From: UBA2402 sp044371005
GTDB lineage: Bacteria; Planctomycetota; Phycisphaerae; Phycisphaerales; UBA1924
DNA: 25,955 nucleotides
NCBI GenBank assembly: GCA_044371005.1
Contig: JBILUL010000054.1
Coordinates: 1 to 25,955 of the forward strand
Reading direction: 5' to 3'
The position numbers and the translations under genes were made by a program. Shown one piece after another: positions 8,086-17,930 of the stretch; position 1 is the stretch's first letter, and each line of letters begins with the position of its first letter. The notes under the pieces were generated by a model that worked only from the letters and a program-made list of their open reading frames with translations, made no database searches and was not told the origin of the DNA.

Positions 8086-11000
8086 TACAGCCCCGTCGAT
8101 TAACGATCGGTGCGCCTCCAGGGTTCCGTACACCGGGTGGAGGCACGATCACGACACCCCCACCCCCACCACCGCCCAAGCCAGTCGGCTGCCCGCAGGG
8201 TTCAAGCCTGTATGCAACGCCCTGCTCCAATACTTGCTCGCTCCGGCAACGAACAACGTGCCGTGCCCGCGTCACCGGCGGAGTGCAACCCGCCCCTCCT
8301 GAACACGTCTCGCACGCTGGCGGACGGCGCTGAATGATGGCAGGTACCGTCACGGATTGCCCGGGGCTCAACTGCCCAACATCCCCATTGATCGCGGTGA
8401 TGAGCCAATCCGACGATTCACCCACCGCCAGTTCAACCTGCTGGGCCCTGATCAGGCCTCGATTCGTCAACGTGAAGTTGATCTGATGCGGCTGGCCGTC
8501 CGCGTAGTCATCCAGATCAATCACCCGCGGCGTGATATCCACCACAGGATAGGGCACATTGGTTTCGAAGATCGCTTCCAGCGTGAACCGGTATCGATCC
8601 TCGATCTGGATCGGATCCACCGTCCACGAATAGCTGATCGCGTTGAATGAGAGGAACGGATAGACTCGCACCGGCTCGCTGCCACGGATGGCGACGAGTT
8701 CTCGCCAGGGCTGATGCTTGTCCGCCGAGGCCTCGACGTAGTAGTCTCCCTCGGGCAGCCCGTCGAAGCGTACCTCACCACTCTGATCGCTGAGGCCGGA
8801 GGCCATCACGATGTTCCCATCCGGCCGCACGATGCGAACGAACGCGCCTCGTACCGGCGGGAACGGGTCGGGCGGATCCTCCTTGTAGAACGTAGCCTCG
8901 TCCTCGGTCCGCACGATGATGCTGCTGGTCGCGGTGGGCACCGCGGTGAACACGAAGGGAACGTTCAACGTCGGAGCTGACGAACGCAGCTGGAACGTAC
9001 CCGGGTACCGAGGATCGGCATTCAGCAGGTTGCGTCCCGGCGTGAGCGTGAGCACAATCGCTGCCTCTTCGCCCGGGGCGAGCGAGGCCATGGGATTCGG
9101 AGTCGCAAGGCCCAGCCAGTAGGCACTGGGAAGCTGAACCGTGATCGGCCCCGTCGGCGAACCGCCTCGGTTCACGATGCGCAGCTCAACGCTGGTCTGA
9201 ATCGGATCGGCACCTTCAGCATGCACGAGCATGTTCGCCTGAACATTCGTGGATCCCACAAGAGCCAGTTCAGGTGCGAGCTGGGCGATCTCGGCGTTGA
9301 ATGACACCTCTGACGAAGCACCCTGAGTCGTGGTGAAGACCAGCCGGACAGGGCCCGAAGCCGGCAGGGCATTCGCGGCGGCGGTGAACGCGAGATTCAC
9401 CGCGCGTGCCTCCTGCCCCAGGAGCGGCGTCGTCGATGGACCACCGGTGATCTGCAGCCCGGCAGGTGCCTCTGCAATGGTCATGGTGAGGCCGGTGAGC
9501 GGCAGGTCGCCGACGTTCGTGACCGTGAACGCCCGATTGATCGCCGCAGCGCCTGGTGCGATTCGCGGCAGGTTCGCCTGCGAAGCCACCTTGAGCCCAT
9601 GAAGCACGAATGTGCTCTGCACGAGTGGGCTGATGTTCGATGGAGGTCCGGCCCGCAGCGCATACTGGCCCGCTTCGTTGGGCAGAAGCGGCAACGAGAA
9701 CGAATAGGCCCCCGCAGCATTGGTCCGAAGTGTCACTGGGTCGGAATACGTCCGCACCGTGCCTCGAACAGAGACCGAGAGTGCGACCGGAATATTCGCA
9801 ATCGCAGGCCCACCCGAAGTGCTGGTGGCCACGCCGGTGACAGTCACCTGCGTTCCAGCCAAACCCTCCGTCAGGCTCGGCACCACCGTGACGAGGTACG
9901 TCTGAGACTGGAAGACAGCCTCACTGCAACGGCGGTTGTCTATCTCGCCGCCGAGAAGCCCTTCATTGATCAGGTCTCCGCTGTCGGTATTGACGCACAG
10001 GAAGTAGTCTCCTGCCTCCTGAGGCAGTCTGATGGTCGCAGTGACGGGGTAGCTGTTCCCTGCCCCTACGGCACCGGTATGCGAGACAATCGCCAACTCC
10101 TGCTCGGTCCCTGTCTGGGCGTTCTTCGCCACCACGCGATCGACCCAGGTCCCGGTCGCAGGCACCGGCCCGACGTTGGTGACGGTGAAGGAGATCGACG
10201 CCGCGGAACCCACCGTACCCGATAGCGGCAACTGCACATCCGAAACCACCAGGTTTGGCCGCAGCGGCTGACTGACCGTCACGTCCAGCGCACTCGAAGC
10301 GGTGTTGTTGGACTCAACGCTCTCGAAGATCGCGTTCGCTGTATCCGCGGTCACTTCGATCCGGAACTCACCCTCGATCCTGCCGGGTACATCGAATGTC
10401 TCCAGACGCGACTCAGGCACTCCGGGCAGCATCTGGGTTGATTGCAGCCGGCTGCCAAGCACATGACGCACGCCGCTGGACACATCGACCAGCGATACCA
10501 GTTCGACGAAACTCCCGGGGGTGGGTGCAGCCCCGATGTTCTCGCCGACCCACGAGACCGTGATCGTGTCATCCGCCATGACATTGAGCGGAATGCCGAC
10601 GACATCGCGGACAGTCAGATCGCACCGCTCGATGGTCGAATCGCTGAGCGATACTCCGCAGTTATCTGTCTCGCTGGCCTCCACCACAGCTTCGCCAGCG
10701 TCGACGCAGACTACGACGCGATAGGAGAGACCACCCGACGGCACGGGAATCGTCCGGCTGCGAATCGTTGAGGTCTGCCCAGGGTCCAGTGGTTCGTTGA
10801 TGGCGATGGTGGACAAGAGGGTGTCGTTGCCCACGGACGCATCCGACGAGATGTAGAGCCGCTCGGCCCACGAGCCCTCGGCTCGTGCGCCACCCGCGTT
10901 CACCACCGTCCATGTCACCGTGACCGGAGCGCCCGGAAGGGCCGGTGCCGGCACGGAGATGAAGCTGACTCGCAGGTTCGGCAGCGTGGGTCTTACAAGC

Positions 11001-14000
11001 ATGAACGCGGCACTCTGCGCCTCGTTGTTGCTCTCCCGCTGCTCGCTCACGCCGCCATTGGCATCCGTGCGAATGACGAATCGATAGGCCCCATCGGTGA
11101 ACTCGTTGCGCACCGGGGGAACGACCGCAACGACCGCGGAGTATTCGGCGGCGGGTGCAAGCGGTGTCACCACAGCTGGTGAAAGCGGTTCGAGCGGGAA
11201 GTCCGTGCCGGGTGACGCACCATCGCGTTGCAGCAGCACACGGTCAGACCATCCACCGGTCGCTGGCTGCGTCCCCTGGTTGCGGACCGTGATCTGCACG
11301 CTGATCGGACTTCCAAACACACCGCCGCTGGTCAGGGGCGACACGCTCGTGACGATCAGGTCGGGCCCATCGGGCAGCGTGATGCTGGTCGCCGGTGAAG
11401 AGGTTGCCGAGTTATCACCTTCCGCACCCGCCGCGGGCTCACTGATAGCGTTGCCCGAATCGGTGGTGATGACGAAAACTCGCGTTCCGACGATTTCTCG
11501 AGGCAGCGACACTGCAAACTGCTGCGTGTATGCCTGCGTGGGCGGGAGCGTGGTCGACTTGGCGAAGACGCCCAGTTCCACATCGGGAACTACTCCAGCC
11601 GGATCTCGGAGGATCACCCGATCGGTCCACGTTCCGAAGACCGGGCCGGTGCCCGTGTTGGTGACGGTCCATCGGAGCGTGGCCGCCGCACCGGCCACAC
11701 CGGACGCAGGAGGAACAATCTCGGTCACAGTCAGGTTGGCCGATGGAGCAGGGCTCATCAGGACTGGATCACTCACGCCAACGTTGTTGGTTCGATTCGC
11801 TTCGCCGGGCGTGGCGTTGGCGGGATCGCCCGTCCGGACCAGCACTCGGTAGCTCGCCTGAGGACCATACCGGGCCGGGATTCCAAACACGGCTTCCAGG
11901 CGCTCGTACGAACCTCCGACTGCGAGTGGCGCGGTGCCGGGAATCGCAGGAGTCAACGCGATGTCATCCGCATCACCGAATGTCGTGTTCAACGAGAGCA
12001 CTGCCACATCGGACCACGGGCCAATCGCAGGAACAACCCCCTGATTGGCAACGGTCCAGGAGACACGAATCGTGCCGCCAAAGGAAGCCTCCGCCGGCGC
12101 TGCGACAGCATTCACAGCAAGATCGGCAGCCGGAGTTGCCGCAAGCGTGATCGGCGCAGACGCGACATTGTTCTGCTCGTCGGCTTCATCAACGATCAGG
12201 CCATCGTCCAGTCGAAGCAGGAGGTATCGCTGTCCGGACGACACATAGTCGATCGGCAACAGCACGTCCAGTTCACGGTTGTATGTTCCGTCTGGCGCAA
12301 GAACTGAGGGGCTTGACGCAACGAAGAGCGGAAGGTCTGATCCAGCTTCAAACGTCTGATTCGTGGAAAGGTAGACTCGATCAAGCCACGGCCCTCCCGC
12401 ATTCACTGGCGCACTGTTGCGGGCTGAATAGATGACTCGAACCGTCTCCCCGTTCGTCGCCGCGTTGGGAACCGACAGAGTTCCCGACAGTTGCAGGTCG
12501 GGCAGCGCCTCAACCCGAACTCGAGCAACGCTGGCGACCAGGTTGTTTGCCTCATTTCCAGGCTCGGAGACCGTGTTTGTGGCATCAACCGACAGGATCA
12601 GGTAGTATTCACCGGGCAAGACCGTCCCGGGAATCAGCATGGTCGTCGACCGCTGATACTGGCTTGAACTCAGCACCGGACCATCGATTGAAATCTCCCC
12701 AAGCGTGAGATCGCTTGCATCGAGTATGGCATCAGCAGACAGGAAGACGCGATCGATCCACGTGCCGTTGGCCGCGCCGTTCCCGGCATTTCGAGCAAGC
12801 ATCGAAATGCCGATGGCGCGTCCGCGGTAGGCCTGACCCGATGTCGGTCCCGCCACAGCCATCGGCTGGAGGTCCGGTGCCGCACAATCAACACAAACTG
12901 GAGCCGTGCGGCAGTTGTTGTCCTCGATCGCCTCCGGGACAGCACCACCCGAGTCGGCGCAGATGGTCACCGTGTATCCATTACCCGGAGGGATACCTGG
13001 GACCGCGACATTCTGAATGCGGGTCACGATCTGCCCTGGAGCAAGCGTGAAGCCGGCAGGCACCGAGAAGCTCCCAAGAGGCAGCGAACCCGGAGGCCCC
13101 GCTCCAGTGATTGACTCGGTCCATGGACCGACAGCCGGCTCGGTTCCAACGTTTGCGACCGACCACGCCAACTGCACCGACGTGTTCGGCAGCACATTGG
13201 GCGGAGGGGTCAGCGATTGGACAACCAGGTCAGGGGCACCGATGATCAACTCCGGCCCCATCGCCTCCGCGTCTTCGCGAACACTGTGCGGCACGGAGCG
13301 AGTCGGATCAGCTTGCACGAAGATGAAGGCCGGACCGACCGCGGCGGTGGAAGGAATCGTCACCGACGCGTTCCTCGCACCACTCTGCGAAGGCTCGAGC
13401 GTCGTCACGGGTACTGTGGCGAGAATGGAGTCGTCTCCGTCGCCAAGCACCTGATTTCGAGAAAGCACGACTCGAGCCGAGTAGTTCCCCGATGCGCACG
13501 CACCACCGTTTCGATCGTTCCACGCGACCGCGAGCACACCCCCGACCGAGGCCGTTGAAGGATGCGAAACCGACGAGACTTCCAGGTTTGCGGAACCAAC
13601 CTGGCAGGGACCGCTCAGAGAAGCAGATTCGGTGCGATCGTTGAACAGCACCTGCTCCGTGGGGTCACCCAACACGAAGAAGTAAACGTTCCCTGAGGCC
13701 GTTCCATCCCCGAGCGTGACCTGCACGCTGCGACGAACGGTCGCACCTGGAGCCACTGGTCCCGACTGGGTCTGTCCAACGATCAGATCCTCAGCATCCC
13801 CGAGCACCTCGTTGCGAGAGAGGACCACGCGATCGGTCCACGCCGATGCCGCGGGCATCGTTCCCGGGTTCACCGCATCCCAACTCACTTCGATCGGCAC
13901 GCCCAGACAGGCCGAGCTTGCAACCGTCACCTGGCGGACCGCAAGCACCACGCGGCCAACCGTCAGCACTGCGGACGAACTGTTGACGCTGCCCAGCGAG

Positions 14001-17000
14001 TTGGTCGCGACCGCGTAATAGCTTCCCTCGTCGGACGGCCCGACCTGCCGGATGGTCAATGTACTGGTTGTCGAACCACTGACCCGATCGTTATCCGACA
14101 ACGCAATGCCGCCTAGGTACCACCTGATCGTCGGAACGGGGTTGCCCGATGCCGCGACTGCGAACTGAGCATCCCGCGTCTCCTGCACGGTGGTTGACAA
14201 CGGGCTGAGCGTGAAGGAAGGCGGCACCAACAGAGTCAGGGCAGCGGTCGATGAGACGATGCTCCCTCGGGCGTTGGTGATCCGCACCGAGTAGTTCCCT
14301 ACGTCCGTCGGGCGAACCGGATCGATGACCAGAGTTGCTGTGCTGCTGCCGGAGATGACACTGTCATCTGATACCGGCGTTGCGTTCCTCAGCCACTGAT
14401 ACGACAATGGCCCTGTACCCGAGGCGCCAACGCTCAGCTCGGCGCGACCACCGACCGGTACCGCCACATTGCTAGGCTGAGTCACGACTCCCACGTTCTG
14501 GAACCGATTTACCGTGACAATCGCACTCGACAGACTGTTGTTGTCTTCTCTAAGTTCCTGCACATCCTGAACGGGTCTTGCATCGGCCCGAACCGCGAAC
14601 CTGTACGTCCCAGAGGACCCCGAAGGAAGCGGCAGCGTGGTCGCGAACTCCATGGGCAACGATTGCCCGGGTGCAAGAGCTTCATTGAGCGTCAGCAGAC
14701 CCGAGACCGCAACCTCAGCCGAAGCCGGAGCCACACCCGACCGGAACACCTGACAGGCCGAGCCCGCTGGAACGGTGCGATCGCCGATGTTGCTGACAGT
14801 CCAACGCACCGTCAGCGGATCAAGGTCAAATCCACTCGCAGGCTCGGCCACCAACGTCCCGATCACCAGGTCAGGTCCATGCGAGAGGGTTACGGTCGCG
14901 GTCGAACTGATCGTCGCGCCGCATGTGTTGAACGCAACCATGTCATACGTGCCAGCATCCGCGTTCGCGGCTCTCGAGAGTCGGAGCACCGGCGTCGACG
15001 TTCCGCTCCAGGTTCCACCACCCGGTGCCGGCCCGTCGCTGAGGTTCTGCCCGTTACGCCGCCAGCGATAGGTTGACGCATTGACTACGGTCGCTGTCAA
15101 CTCCAGTGGCTCATTGGTCGCGGCGGCAAGACTGGCGGGCTGCACCGAGAACGCCGGCGCATCCTGGCTCGACGAGTTCCTCGCCCATGTGCTTCCGACG
15201 TAAACTGCCGATGTCACACCGGCGTTGCCTCCGAACAGCACGATTCGACCGGCTGCCGTTTCATACGCCATCGAAGCGCTCTGCCGCGGCGTAGGCCCGG
15301 CGATCGGAATGCTCGTCCAAGTGACACCATTCCATTCCCACGTGTCCGAAAGAAGACCCGATGCGGCAGCCCCCCCCGTCAGCACGAGCGTGCCCCGGGT
15401 TGCATCAAACGCAAACGCAGCATTGCTTCTGGCCGTGGGCCTCACCGCTGGACTCAACAGCCGCCAGGTCGCATTCTCAAGGACCCAGGTCTCATCGAAG
15501 CGTGTATTGCCGCTTCCCCGGCCGCCAAACATGACAATCTGCTGCCGAAGCGGGTCGTACGCCATGGAAGGCGCGTTGCGCAGCGTCGGTCTGCCCGCGC
15601 CCGCTGCAGCGAGCACAGACCAAGTGCTCCCGTTGAAAGCCCATGTGTCCGCAGTAAGCCCGGTTCCCACGCCCCCGAAGACGATGGTTCGTTGGTACTG
15701 GGAGTCGTAGGCCATTGCATGGCCTGTTCGACGAGAGGGAGACTGGGCTGCAGGAATGTTCCGGGCAATCCACTGCGAGCCATCCCATTCGTGAGTGTCC
15801 TGTGCCGCGCTGCCGAACACCGCGCCGCCGAAGAGCACAACGCGTTGGCGTCCGGAGTCATAGACCATCGCGTGCCCTGAGCGTGCCGCGGGCCCGGTCA
15901 CAGCCTGAAGCACCCAGCCCCCGTTGATCAGTTCCCAGGTCTGATTGGATTCGCCCGAAGCGGTCAACCCGCCGAACAGCATCAACCGACCGGTGGACGC
16001 AACTTCCACCATGGCCGTTTGCGACCGGGGCGAAGGGACAGTCTCGCTGCGATCGGTCCAGCCCGTCCCATCCCACTCCCACACGTCACCGTATCCGGTT
16101 GATCCGCTCCCGCCGAACGCAACGACGCGATTGATCCCCGTATCAAAGTACATCGTGTGACCCGCACGCGCCGCTGGACCCGCTCCGCCCCGTTGCAACC
16201 ATCCGGTTCCATCCCACTCCCATACATCGGCCAGGTAAGTCGCACTGGCCCCACCAACGCCACCAAACAGCACGAGCTTCGCCCTGGCGGTGTCGAATGC
16301 CATCGCATGACGGCTGCGACTGCCCCAGGCCGGAACTGCCGGCGTTGGCAACTGAACCCAGTCGGTGCCTGTCCACTCCCACACGTCGGCCGAAGTTGTC
16401 GCACCGGTATCGCCGCCAACAAGCAACGGTCCGCGCAGTTCGCCGATGGAGGCCATCGCGCCAAAGTAGCGAGGTGCAGGACCGCTTGTGCTTACCTGGA
16501 CCCAGTCAACACCGTCCCAGGTCCAGGTGTCGTTCAGGCGAGATCCAGCTCCGGCACCCCCAAACCCGCCGAAGAGCACAACTCTCTGGTGAGCAGGGTC
16601 ATACGCCATCGAGTGCCCAAACCGGGCCGAGGGTGAGTTGGCTGGCGAGAGGCGTGTCCACACGGTGCCGTCCCACTCCCACGTGTCGGCAAAGTTCACT
16701 GTGGCCTGACCGCCAAAAAGCACCAGCTTCTGGCGCGATTCGTCAAACGCCATCGCGTGCCATGTTCTGCCAGGTGGCGGAATCACATCCCTTGACAACC
16801 ACCGTGAAGCGGCGCCGGACCGGGTCCACGTGTCGTTCATGGCTACTGCCAGTGATTCCTGAGGCGTGCCTCCAAACAGCACAGCCTCACCTCGGAGCGT
16901 GTCAAAGACGGCGGGCGCGTAGGCACGCGCTCCGATCTGGACCCTCCTCCACTCGGAAGTGCACTGCGTCAGCGCCGCGCCAAAGGCCTGAAACTCAGAT

Positions 17001-17479
17001 ACCGAAAATGACCCATCGCCACTCTGGGCGGTGATCCGAAACCGGTCTGTTGTCGCTGGGACCGCCAACTGCTGCACACGGTTGACGTTCGTTGGGTCAG
17101 GCCGCGTCTGCATGCCACCGCCGCCAGAGCTCACTGGCGCAACCCACGCATCTACCCATACCCCATCCGCCGGCCGGCGATACTGAACCCGGTATGAGTC
17201 GTTGTCATCAGCCTGAAGCACAAGCCCCGTCACCGAGTATTGCTCAATCAGGTCGATCTCAATCGTCGTTGCGGTCGAGTTCCACCAGATCGTCCCGGAT
17301 TGCCATGCGGTTCCGCGCGGGCGAAACACCCCGTCCGTCAAGGTCGACAGGCTCGCACCCGACGGCGCACCCGCCACCACCGAAACCGGCTTGTTGATCG
17401 CGATGTTCTGTCCCGCTGCCACACCACCACCGAGGAACACACACGCCAAAGACGCCCAGTGAAGGAAGTTACGCCGCAT
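7298..17479 (-). CDS. Giant secreted multidomain surface protein (discoidin-like, kelch, Ig, CARDB array, C-terminal alpha/beta-hydrolase)
   Basis: The product is about 3393 residues (roughly 350 kDa). I chose the ATG at 17477-17479 because it gives a signal peptide (MRRNFLHWASLACVFLGGGVAAG, cleavage near 23) with GGGAG about 9 bases upstream; the open frame continues to 17641 but not as signal-like sequence. Domains in order: F5/8 type C (discoidin)-like about 24-167; twelve kelch-like repeats about 186-760; Ig-like about 776-865; one CARDB about 866-990; two Ig-like about 994-1177; eleven CARDB to about 2518; Ig-like/NEW3-like regions about 2526-2860; a Cna-B/carboxypeptidase-regulatory-like module about 2876-2935; a conserved beta region to about 3045; a Cys-rich and Gly-rich linker; and an alpha/beta-hydrolase-like domain about 3130-3393. 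It is likely cell-surface or extracellular, in adhesion or polymer contact. It has no dockerin tail of its own; the gene downstream does. Confidence 0.88.
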   Translation of the reverse strand: MRRNFLHWASLACVFLGGGVAAGQNIAINKPVSVVAGAPSGASLSTLTDGVFRPRGTAWQSGTIWWNSTATTIEIDLIEQYSVTGLVLQADDNDSYRVQYRRPADGVWVDAWVAPVSSGGGGMQTRPDPTNVNRVQQLAVPATTDRFRITAQSGDGSFSVSEFQAFGAALTQCTSEWRRVQIGARAYAPAVFDTLRGEAVLFGGTPQESLAVAMNDTWTRSGAASRWLSRDVIPPPGRTWHAMAFDESRQKLVLFGGQATVNFADTWEWDGTVWTRLSPANSPSARFGHSMAYDPAHQRVVLFGGFGGAGAGSRLNDTWTWDGVDWVQVSTSGPAPRYFGAMASIGELRGPLLVGGDTGATTSADVWEWTGTDWVQLPTPAVPAWGSRSRHAMAFDTARAKLVLFGGVGGASATYLADVWEWDGTGWLQRGGAGPAARAGHTMYFDTGINRVVAFGGSGSTGYGDVWEWDGTGWTDRSETVPSPRSQTAMVEVASTGRLMLFGGLTASGESNQTWELINGGWVLQAVTGPAARSGHAMVYDSGRQRVVLFGGAVFGSAAQDTHEWDGSQWIARNIPAAQSPSRRTGHAMAYDSQYQRTIVFGGVGTGLTADTWAFNGSTWSVLAAAGAGRPTLRNAPSMAYDPLRQQIVMFGGRGSGNTRFDETWVLENATWRLLSPAVRPTARSNAAFAFDATRGTLVLTGGAAASGLLSDTWEWNGVTWTSIPIAGPTPRQSASMAYETAAGRIVLFGGNAGVTSAVYVGSTWARNSSSQDAPAFSVQPASLAAATNEPLELTATVVNASTYRWRRNGQNLSDGPAPGGGTWSGTSTPVLRLSRAANADAGTYDMVAFNTCGATISSTATVTLSHGPDLVIGTLVAEPASGFDLDPLTVRWTVSNIGDRTVPAGSACQVFRSGVAPASAEVAVSGLLTLNEALAPGQSLPMEFATTLPLPSGSSGTYRFAVRADARPVQDVQELREDNNSLSSAIVTVNRFQNVGVVTQPSNVAVPVGGRAELSVGASGTGPLSYQWLRNATPVSDDSVISGSSTATLVIDPVRPTDVGNYSVRITNARGSIVSSTAALTLLVPPSFTLSPLSTTVQETRDAQFAVAASGNPVPTIRWYLGGIALSDNDRVSGSTTSTLTIRQVGPSDEGSYYAVATNSLGSVNSSSAVLTVGRVVLAVRQVTVASSACLGVPIEVSWDAVNPGTMPAASAWTDRVVLSRNEVLGDAEDLIVGQTQSGPVAPGATVRRSVQVTLGDGTASGNVYFFVLGDPTEQVLFNDRTESASLSGPCQVGSANLEVSSVSHPSTASVGGVLAVAWNDRNGGACASGNYSARVVLSRNQVLGDGDDSILATVPVTTLEPSQSGARNASVTIPSTAAVGPAFIFVQADPTRSVPHSVREDAEAMGPELIIGAPDLVVQSLTPPPNVLPNTSVQLAWSVANVGTEPAVGPWTESITGAGPPGSLPLGSFSVPAGFTLAPGQIVTRIQNVAVPGIPPGNGYTVTICADSGGAVPEAIEDNNCRTAPVCVDCAAPDLQPMAVAGPTSGQAYRGRAIGISMLARNAGNGAANGTWIDRVFLSADAILDASDLTLGEISIDGPVLSSSQYQRSTTMLIPGTVLPGEYYLILSVDATNTVSEPGNEANNLVASVARVRVEALPDLQLSGTLSVPNAATNGETVRVIYSARNSAPVNAGGPWLDRVYLSTNQTFEAGSDLPLFVASSPSVLAPDGTYNRELDVLLPIDYVSSGQRYLLLRLDDGLIVDEADEQNNVASAPITLAATPAADLAVNAVAAPAEASFGGTIRVSWTVANQGVVPAIGPWSDVAVLSLNTTFGDADDIALTPAIPGTAPLAVGGSYERLEAVFGIPARYGPQASYRVLVRTGDPANATPGEANRTNNVGVSDPVLMSPAPSANLTVTEIVPPASGVAGAAATLRWTVTNTGTGPVFGTWTDRVILRDPAGVVPDVELGVFAKSTTLPPTQAYTQQFAVSLPREIVGTRVFVITTDSGNAISEPAAGAEGDNSATSSPATSITLPDGPDLIVTSVSPLTSGGVFGSPISVQITVRNQGTQPATGGWSDRVLLQRDGASPGTDFPLEPLSPAVVTPLAPAAEYSAVVAVVPPVRNEFTDGAYRFVIRTDANGGVSEQRESNNEAQSAAFMLVRPTLPNLRVSFISVPAPALPGAPVTVTWTVVNAGGARAEGSWAERLYISSDASVGNDTLLSTIAINEPLDPGQTSTIRSRTIPVPSGGLSYRVVVCVDAGEAVVEASETDNCGVSLSDSTIERCDLTVRDVVGIPLNVMADDTITVSWVGENIGAAPTPGSFVELVSLVDVSSGVRHVLGSRLQSTQMLPGVPESRLETFDVPGRIEGEFRIEVTADTANAIFESVESNNTASSALDVTVSQPLRPNLVVSDVQLPLSGTVGSAASISFTVTNVGPVPATGTWVDRVVAKNAQTGTEQELAIVSHTGAVGAGNSYPVTATIRLPQEAGDYFLCVNTDSGDLINEGLLGGEIDNRRCSEAVFQSQTYLVTVVPSLTEGLAGTQVTVTGVATSTSGGPAIANIPVALSVSVRGTVRTYSDPVTLRTNAAGAYSFSLPLLPNEAGQYALRAGPPSNISPLVQSTFVLHGLKVASQANLPRIAPGAAAINRAFTVTNVGDLPLTGLTMTIAEAPAGLQITGGPSTTPLLGQEARAVNLAFTAAANALPASGPVRLVFTTTQGASSEVSFNAEIAQLAPELALVGSTNVQANMLVHAEGADPIQTSVELRIVNRGGSPTGPITVQLPSAYWLGLATPNPMASLAPGEEAAIVLTLTPGRNLLNADPRYPGTFQLRSSAPTLNVPFVFTAVPTATSSIIVRTEDEATFYKEDPPDPFPPVRGAFVRIVRPDGNIVMASGLSDQSGEVRFDGLPEGDYYVEASADKHQPWRELVAIRGSEPVRVYPFLSFNAISYSWTVDPIQIEDRYRFTLEAIFETNVPYPVVDITPRVIDLDDYADGQPHQINFTLTNRGLIRAQQVELAVGESSDWLITAINGDVGQLSPGQSVTVPAIIQRRPPACETCSGGAGCTPPVTRARHVVRCRSEQVLEQGVAYRLEPCGQPTGLGGGGGGGVVIVPPPGVRNPGGAPIVNRRGCSCVKVAVFFFGGGCGEERSSISEDGAIGTLLARLGKLPGCVRAFDVSGVRCPDEAREQARAQVEAIAEMNRQTGCCIEYPLVVTIGHSWGGETALNPVGIPNVRQIVVIDGINHQTAMNATSALNPACALAGLFACRSNFLCGNLLPELSNSDGSGPYPYGLDQQGGVAEVPAAAGDANIQNVRAGIADACSPDGNVVPELCFGSLSRGFNISGVAPVDIATATHCNVISTPEFVTAINRAMQEVFTEVPICPQEAPPCPPR
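7321..7326 (-). promoter_or_regulatory. Shine-Dalgarno site that fixes the start of the dockerin-tailed protein
   Basis: On the minus strand AGGAGG stands 7 bases before the ATG at 7311-7313. It lies inside the last codons of the giant upstream gene, whose stop is at 7298-7300. Ribosomes finishing the giant therefore pass over this site, which points to translational coupling of the two proteins. Confidence 0.8.
9925..13965 (-). repeat. Eleven tandem CARDB-like modules in the giant protein
   Basis: The encoded stretch (about residues 1172-2518) repeats a unit of about 122 residues. Each unit has a PDLxVxxxxxP start, a WTVxNxG strand, mostly a W-x-DRVxLS motif and an ExNN-like end. The copies have clearly diverged in sequence, so this is an old protein-level array and not a recent DNA duplication. 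CARDB modules are cell-adhesion-related beta-sandwiches; here they probably form a long stalk. One further CARDB unit lies apart, N-terminal to two Ig-like domains. Confidence 0.85.
15199..16924 (-). repeat. Twelve kelch-like repeats in the giant protein
   Basis: Residues about 186-760 contain twelve copies of a unit of about 48 residues. The pattern is MAYDxxRxxxVLFGG followed by DTWEWDGxxW and then a segment rich in PxxR. This is the kelch beta-propeller signature. Twelve blades could make two six-bladed propellers; the partner protein has exactly six repeats of the same kind (about 3940-4820), which suggests shared ancestry of the module. Confidence 0.85.
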
Positions 17480-17930
17480 CGTCAAGCACTCCCGTTGATC
17501 CTGGCCCGCTCTTGAGATCCCAAACACTTCCCCGACCATCAAACGCGATGCCGGTGCCTCGCCGCCAACCGTCAATCCGCATCCAACGCACTTTGCCGCG
17601 AATCGCAGGCAACCAAGCACTGGCGACGGAAGATCCAGCAATGCCGACTCGTTCCGTCACTTTAACGATTTCGCGGCTGATGACCCTTCATGATTTTTCA
17701 AATTTCCTGAAAGTCCTACTTCAAGCAGAATTGTGGCAATCCATCGGGCCACCAAAATGGCCCGTTCTGAGCGCCGCCTTCATGCACGATTCACGATCTG
17801 TTCGTACTGCAGCCCCGGCCCGCCCAGCTGGTGCGTACCGAAAACCCGCCACGGCTTGATTCACCGCCAGAACGGCCACCAGACATGTCGCAAGACACTC
17901 TTGCCCACCGCGCTCGGCTCCGAACCAATC
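17480..17930. other. Non-coding leader region of the giant gene
   Basis: This 451-base gap lies between the helicase stop (17931) and the giant protein's start (17479), both on the minus strand. It includes the most AT-rich stretch nearby (about 17660-17725, with TTTTTCAAATTTCCTGAAA), the likeliest place for the promoter of the surface-protein operon, but I could not find a convincing -35/-10 pair. I also see no clear terminator for the helicase gene. No credible small gene is present. Confidence 0.4.

Noticed and set aside
9925..13965. Periodic repeats as a CRISPR array or DNA satellite
   Set aside because: The period is about 366 bases, the units are diverged at DNA level and conserved only as protein motifs in one open frame.
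17759..17877. GGCCCGTTCTG and CAGAACGGCC as a long-range inverted repeat upstream of the giant gene
   Set aside because: The arms are about 100 bases apart with one bulge and no supporting feature; chance is likely in GC-rich DNA.
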